The notes under the pieces: model-generated
What the model saw: only the letters and a program-made list of their open reading frames with translations
Told to the model about the DNA's origin: nothing
Databases searched by the model: none
Source: Gammaproteobacteria bacterium
Lineage (GTDB): Bacteria; Pseudomonadota; Gammaproteobacteria; Steroidobacterales; JABDMI01
Reading direction: 5' to 3'
Assembly (NCBI GenBank): GCA_013001575.1
Contig: JABDMI010000041.1
Coordinates: forward strand, 1 to 46,782
DNA length: 46,782 bases
Translations under genes and position numbers: made by a program
Shown here: one piece after another, positions 41,689-46,782 of the stretch
Layout of the letters: every line of letters begins with the position of its first letter
Position numbering within the stretch: position 1 is the first letter of the stretch

Positions 41689-43611
41689 ATGCCTGTAATC
41701 ACACTTCCCGACGGTTCTCAACGCGTATTCGACAAGCCTGTGACTTTGGCTGAAGTTGCCGCTGATATTGGTCCTGGTTTAGCCAAAGCGACCATTGCCG
41801 GTAGTGTGAACGGTTACCAGATCGATGCCAGCGATCTTATCGAGCAAGACGCCGATGTGGTTATCTACACGAGCAAAAGTGACGAAGGTCTGGAGATCAT
41901 TCGCCATTCCTGTGCGCATTTGATCGGACATGCCGTTAAACAATTGTATCCGGATGCCAAAATGGCTATCGGCCCGGTAATCGATGAAGGCTTTTATTAC
42001 GACATCGAATACGAACGTGCGTTTACACCCGATGACATCGAAAAAATTGAAGCCCGTATGCACGAGTTGATTAAGACTGAATACGATGTGGTCAAACAAT
42101 GGGCCACACGGGATGAGGCGATCAATACCTTCGAGAATCGTGGCGAACCCTACAAAATAGAAATTATTCAACAAGACATTCCCGAGAGCCAGGAACGCAT
42201 TGGCTTGTATCACCATGAAGAATACACCGACATGTGTCGCGGGCCACACGTCCCCAATACCCGGTTTTTGAAAAACTTTAAACTGACCAAAGTATCGGGT
42301 TCCTATTGGCGCGGTGATGCTACCAAACAAACGCTGCAACGAATTTATGGCACCGCATGGGCCAGTAAAAAAGATCTGAAAGCTTACATGCATCGCATGG
42401 AAGAAGCGGCCAAACGTGATCACCGTAAATTTGGTAAAAAATTCGACCTGTTTCATTTGCAGGAAGAAGCACCTGGCATGGTGTTCTGGCACGACAAAGG
42501 CTGGACCATTTATCAAACGATTGAAAAATACATGCGTGGCAAATTAAAAGACCACGATTACCAAGAGGTCAAAACGCCACAAATTCTGGACAGATCGCTA
42601 TGGGAAAAATCTGGTCACTGGGACAAGTACGCGGAACACATGTTTACTACCGGTTCTGAAGATCGCACTTACGCCATCAAACCGATGAACTGTCCCTGCC
42701 ATGTGCAGATCTATAATCACGGCCTGCACAGCTATCGCGAATTGCCATTACGCATGGCTGAATTTGGTTCCTGTCATCGCAATGAGATCAGTGGCGCCTT
42801 ACATGGCCTCATGCGGGTGCGCAATTTTGTACAAGATGATGCGCATATCTTCTGTACCGAAGACCAGATTCAAGCGGAAGTCGCCTCTTTTGTGGGTTTT
42901 TTACAGGAAGTCTATGCCGATTTCGGCTTTAGTGACATTGAGGTCTTTCTGTCCACTCGACCCGAGAAGCGGGTAGGGGATGAAGCCCTTTGGGATAAGG
43001 CGGAAGAGAGCTTGCAAGCGGCCTTGGAAGCCACTGGATTGAAGTGGACTTTGAATGCCGGCGATGGTGCTTTTTATGGTCCCAAGATCGATTTTTCCTT
43101 ACGCGACAGCATTGGCCGAAGTTGGCAATTAGGCACTATGCAGCTGGATTTCTCCATGCCGGAGCGCTTGGGGGCAGTTTATGTGGCGGAAGACAACAGC
43201 AAAAAAACACCCGTGATGCTGCATCGAGCCATTCTCGGATCGCTGGAAAGATTCATTGGTGTGGTACTTGAACATTACGCCGGAAACCTGCCAACCTGGC
43301 TGTCACCAACCCAGATTACGGTCATGAGTCTCACAGACAGAACCAAGGAATACGCCAAAACTGTGTCCCAGGCCTTGAAAAAACAGGGGTTTAGAGTAGA
43401 AACAGACTTGAGAAACGAGAAGATCGGCTTTAAAATTCGCACCCACACTTTGCAGCGGGTGCCATATATGTTGGTACTTGGAGACCGCGAAGCCGAACAA
43501 GAGAGCGTGGCCGTACGTACCCGTAACGGGGAAGACCTCGGCGCCATGCCACTTGCAGAGCTGGTCGCATTGGTGGCCCAAGATGTACAGTCTAAAGGTC
43601 GGGACGCCTAG
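41689..43611 (+). CDS. thrS: Threonyl-tRNA synthetase
   Basis: 640 residues, class II. TGS domain (about 1-61), editing domain (about 62-225) with [16 protein letters not shown], catalytic core with the zinc-ligand Cys in [11 protein letters not shown], motif 2 [17 protein letters not shown] and motif 3 [15 protein letters not shown], then the anticodon-binding domain (about 540-640). Charges tRNA-Thr. GGAG precedes the ATG. In E. coli ThrRS represses its own translation by binding hairpins in the leader; the hairpins here could serve this role, but I see no obvious anticodon-arm mimic. First gene of the thrS-infC-rpmI-rplT-pheST cluster. Confidence 0.97.
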   Translation: MPVITLPDGSQRVFDKPVTLAEVAADIGPGLAKATIAGSVNGYQIDASDLIEQDADVVIYTSKSDEGLEIIRHSCAHLIGHAVKQLYPDAKMAIGPVIDEGFYYDIEYERAFTPDDIEKIEARMHELIKTEYDVVKQWATRDEAINTFENRGEPYKIEIIQQDIPESQERIGLYHHEEYTDMCRGPHVPNTRFLKNFKLTKVSGSYWRGDATKQTLQRIYGTAWASKKDLKAYMHRMEEAAKRDHRKFGKKFDLFHLQEEAPGMVFWHDKGWTIYQTIEKYMRGKLKDHDYQEVKTPQILDRSLWEKSGHWDKYAEHMFTTGSEDRTYAIKPMNCPCHVQIYNHGLHSYRELPLRMAEFGSCHRNEISGALHGLMRVRNFVQDDAHIFCTEDQIQAEVASFVGFLQEVYADFGFSDIEVFLSTRPEKRVGDEALWDKAEESLQAALEATGLKWTLNAGDGAFYGPKIDFSLRDSIGRSWQLGTMQLDFSMPERLGAVYVAEDNSKKTPVMLHRAILGSLERFIGVVLEHYAGNLPTWLSPTQITVMSLTDRTKEYAKTVSQALKKQGFRVETDLRNEKIGFKIRTHTLQRVPYMLVLGDREAEQESVAVRTRNGEDLGAMPLAELVALVAQDVQSKGRDA

Positions 43612-43662
43612 TCCTGGCTTTTTTATTCTGCACAAAGATTTTAATTAACTGGAGTAGTTACA

Positions 43663-44178
43663 ATTAGTAAAAAACGTTCAAGACGCAATAAAGAAATAAC
43701 CAATCATGAAGTTCGGGTCATAGACCAAAATGGAGAACAGATTGGTGTCTTACCAACCGAAGAAGCACTTAGTCTCGCCGCCGGAGCTAGCCTGGATTTA
43801 GTCGAAGTGTCACCCAACGCCGAGCCGCCTGTGTGCCGGATAATGGATTTTGGTAAGTATCTTTTTGAACAAAAGAAAAAACAACACTCCAACAAGAAAA
43901 AACAAAAGATTATCCACGTTAAAGAGATCAAGTTCCGACCAGGTACAGACGAGGGTGATTACCAGATCAAACTAAAACGTTTGATCAAGTTTTTGGAAAA
44001 AGGCGATAAGGTTAAAATTACCTTGCGCTTCAGAGGAAGAGAGATGGCGCACAAGGAATTGGGTGCACAAATGCTGGAACGCATCAAAGGTGACCTGGAT
44101 GAGCTGGCTGCGGTTGAGCAGTTTCCTAAGCTTGAAGGTCGCCAAATGGTGATGATCATGGCGCCCCGTGCCAGTTAA
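43663..44178 (+). CDS. infC: Translation initiation factor IF-3, ATT start
   Basis: 171 residues starting at the rare ATT codon 43663, with GGAG eight bases upstream; the first in-frame ATG at 43807 would remove the first 48 residues, including the conserved [21 protein letters not shown] start of infC is a conserved device: IF-3 discriminates against it, giving autoregulation. N domain about 1-75, lysine-rich linker ([14 protein letters not shown]), C domain about 85-171 with [15 protein letters not shown]. Confidence 0.95.
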   Translation: MSKKRSRRNKEITNHEVRVIDQNGEQIGVLPTEEALSLAAGASLDLVEVSPNAEPPVCRIMDFGKYLFEQKKKQHSNKKKQKIIHVKEIKFRPGTDEGDYQIKLKRLIKFLEKGDKVKITLRFRGREMAHKELGAQMLERIKGDLDELAAVEQFPKLEGRQMVMIMAPRAS

Positions 44179-44399
44179 TTAACGGTTTCGGGATCAAAAC
44201 GAATTTTGTGTTGCTGGTTGAGAGTTTGACCGGCAATCAAATAAAAAAGAACAGACTATTAATGGTCTGATTAAGAAGCGAACGTAGTCGACCGCTTATT
44301 CGGTCAATGACGTTACACCTTCAACCGTTGGCTGATACAGCAACTGGGAAAAGGTCATAACAGTGGTAACGCCTCAATAATAGAGGCAGGAGATAAACC
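44179..44399 (+). promoter_or_regulatory. Structured rpmI leader, probable L20 control region
   Basis: 221 bases with CAGACTATTAATGGTCTG (44252-44269), a long hairpin AACGT...GACCG-6-CGGTC...ACGTT (44281-44314), GTTGGCTG-3-CAGCAAC with one bulge (44327-44344), and GCCTC-7-GAGGC (44371-44387) directly before the AGGAG of rpmI. In E. coli L20 binds the infC-rpmI region and represses rpmI-rplT; placement and structure suit the same role here. Promoter -10/-35 elements are not clear. Confidence 0.5.
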
Positions 44400-44597
44400 A
44401 TGCCAAAAATGAAAAGCAATAGTGGTGCAGCCAAACGCTTTAAGCGTACCGGCAAAGGCGGCTTTAAACGTCGTCAGTCGCACCTTCGACACATTCTTAC
44501 CAAGAAAAGCTCCAAGCGTAAACGCCAGCTCGGTCTTACTCAGCAAGTTGCTGAGTGTGACAAAAAGTCGGTTACACGCATGTTGCCTTACTCATAA
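44400..44597 (+). CDS. rpmI: Ribosomal protein L35
   Basis: 65 residues, very basic. [20 protein letters not shown], then [21 protein letters not shown]: standard bL35. Part of the large subunit. AGGAG six bases or so before the ATG, immediately after a hairpin that could hide it. rplT follows after 16 bases. Confidence 0.97.
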   Translation: MPKMKSNSGAAKRFKRTGKGGFKRRQSHLRHILTKKSSKRKRQLGLTQQVAECDKKSVTRMLPYS

Positions 44598-44613
44598 TTA
44601 AAGGAGCAGAATC

Positions 44614-44970
44614 ATGGCAAGAGTTAAACGAGGCGTAACCGCCAGAGCAAGACATAAAAAAGTTCTCAAACGTGCGAAAGGCTATTACGGCGCGCGTCGC
44701 AAGATCTATCGCGTCGCAGTCCAGGCGGTAACCAAAGCCGGTCAATACGCGTATCGCGATCGTCGCCAAAGAAAACGTCAATTCCGTCGTTTGTGGATTG
44801 CGCGTATCAATGCCGCAGCCCGTCTTTCGGGTTTGTCGTATAGCCGTTTCATAAACGGTTTGAGCAAAGCCGGTATTGAAGTGGATCGTAAAGTATTAGC
44901 GGATATCGCTGTGCATGACGCGGCAGGTTTTAGTGCCTTAGTTGAAAAAGCCAAGGCCAGCCTGTCTTAA
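44614..44970 (+). CDS. rplT: Ribosomal protein L20
   Basis: 118 residues. [21 protein letters not shown] and [17 protein letters not shown] are the standard bL20 N-terminus; the C-terminal globular part (about 60-118) contains [18 protein letters not shown] and binds 23S rRNA and, in known systems, its own mRNA. AAAGGAG ribosome site. Confidence 0.97.
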   Translation: MARVKRGVTARARHKKVLKRAKGYYGARRKIYRVAVQAVTKAGQYAYRDRRQRKRQFRRLWIARINAAARLSGLSYSRFINGLSKAGIEVDRKVLADIAVHDAAGFSALVEKAKASLS

Positions 44971-44993
44971 TTGCAGATACTTATGATTTACCG

Positions 44994-46166
<1,173 letters not shown>

Positions 46167-46192
46167 AAATTTAACCAGCAAAAGAAAATACT

Positions 46193-46782
46193 ATGAAATT
46201 CAGTGAAGCATGGCTACGTGAATGGGTTAACCCGGACATAGATACAAGCACCTTGTGTCAGCAATTGACTATGGCAGGACTTGAGGTTGGTAGCGTGGAA
46301 AATGCTGCACCAAATTTTGAATCTGTTGTTGTTTCTGAAGTAATCAGTGTAGATAATCATCCGGACGCCGATAAACTCAGCGTGTGCAAAGTGAATGATG
46401 GTAATGAAACTTTGCAAATAGTGTGTGGAGCAAAAAATGTCCGCCCAGGATTAAAGGTTCCTCTGATCAAAGTAGGTGGCTTTCTCACTAATCCTGAAGG
46501 CAAGCAATTTAAGATCAAAAAATCCAAATTGCGCGGCGTAGAGTCAAACGGAATGTTGTGCTCGGCAGTTGAACTCGGTCTTGCGGAAAGCTCGGAAGGT
46601 TTGTATGAGCTGCCAAATGATGCACCTGTAGGAAAAAATATACGCGAATATTTGCAGCTGGATGACAAAATTATCGAGGTCGATCTTACTCCCAACCGGG
46701 GTGATTGTTTGAGTTTGCGTGGAATTGCACGTGAAGTCGCGACACTCAATCATGTTGAATTCAATGACCTTTGTTTCTCGGA
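46193..46782 (+). CDS. pheT: Phenylalanyl-tRNA synthetase beta chain, 5' part
   Basis: Starts at ATG 46193 and runs open to the window end (about 196 codons of a family of about 790). [14 protein letters not shown] is the standard PheT start; residues about 40-150 form the EMAP/tRNA-binding OB domain with [12 protein letters not shown] and [33 protein letters not shown] near residue 165 opens the B1/B5 region. Truncated by the window edge only. Confidence 0.95.
   Translation, partial: MKFSEAWLREWVNPDIDTSTLCQQLTMAGLEVGSVENAAPNFESVVVSEVISVDNHPDADKLSVCKVNDGNETLQIVCGAKNVRPGLKVPLIKVGGFLTNPEGKQFKIKKSKLRGVESNGMLCSAVELGLAESSEGLYELPNDAPVGKNIREYLQLDDKIIEVDLTPNRGDCLSLRGIAREVATLNHVEFNDLCFS

Overview
The window reads as chromosome of a gammaproteobacterium of moderate GC. 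The evidence is gene content and order: thrS-infC-rpmI-rplT-pheS-pheT in the classical arrangement, a complete hisGDCBHAF(IE) operon with the bifunctional HisB and HisIE fusions, long-form HisG, and lolD, tpm and yghU homologues. I cannot name the genus. The HisB phosphatase domain lacks the zinc cysteines of the enterobacterial enzyme, and a TrpR-like repressor gene heads the his operon; both would suit a Xanthomonas-like or deeper-branching lineage, but this is only a hint.

Layout. 1-350: end of a lolD-like ATPase. 473-1009: a solitary integron-type gene cassette with a well-formed attC, and an attC-like dyad on its upstream side, with no integrase in view. 1024-3201: DUF2200, a ComEA-like competence protein, a putative CsrA-sequestering small RNA (four GGA-loop hairpins plus a terminator), a thiopurine methyltransferase and a MAPEG protein. 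3210-6663 (minus): a three-gene MacAB-type export system, followed by tRNA-Asn and an aspartate aminotransferase. 8341-13730: uvrB, a secreted unknown, a YghU-type glutathione transferase, an SGNH-like protein with a damaged signal peptide, a glutaredoxin-like protein and a small membrane protein. 13834-21405: a TrpR-type regulator with a dyad operator and the whole histidine operon. 21474-25402: a ketopantoate-reductase homologue and an FAD oxidase, two adjacent genes each needing one extra T for a full reading frame, and a BigR-like ArsR repressor. 25789-29956: a predicted sigma-54 promoter driving a 1355-residue secreted repeat protein. 30224-38163: a cluster of acyl-CoA/lipid-type enzymes (hydrolase, crotonase, MFS symporter, SDR, MaoC hydratase, SMP-30-like lactonase, Fe-alcohol dehydrogenase, thioesterase). 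38516-41203: a PAS-PAS-GAF-GGDEF-EAL protein. 41316-46782: tRNA-Val, a remarkable hairpin array, then the translation operon thrS-infC-rpmI-rplT-pheS-pheT.

How it fits together. Most of the window is housekeeping: translation, histidine synthesis, excision repair, envelope transport. The notable accessory layer is regulatory and structural: the CsrB/Rsm-like RNA at about 1895-1998, the cassette at 522-1003, the compensatory hairpin array between tRNA-Val and thrS, the sigma-54-driven repeat protein, and several clean palindromes placed at promoters. Two homopolymer frameshifts within 300 bases and an in-frame stop in a signal peptide are either real gene decay, phase variation, or sequence errors; raw reads would decide.
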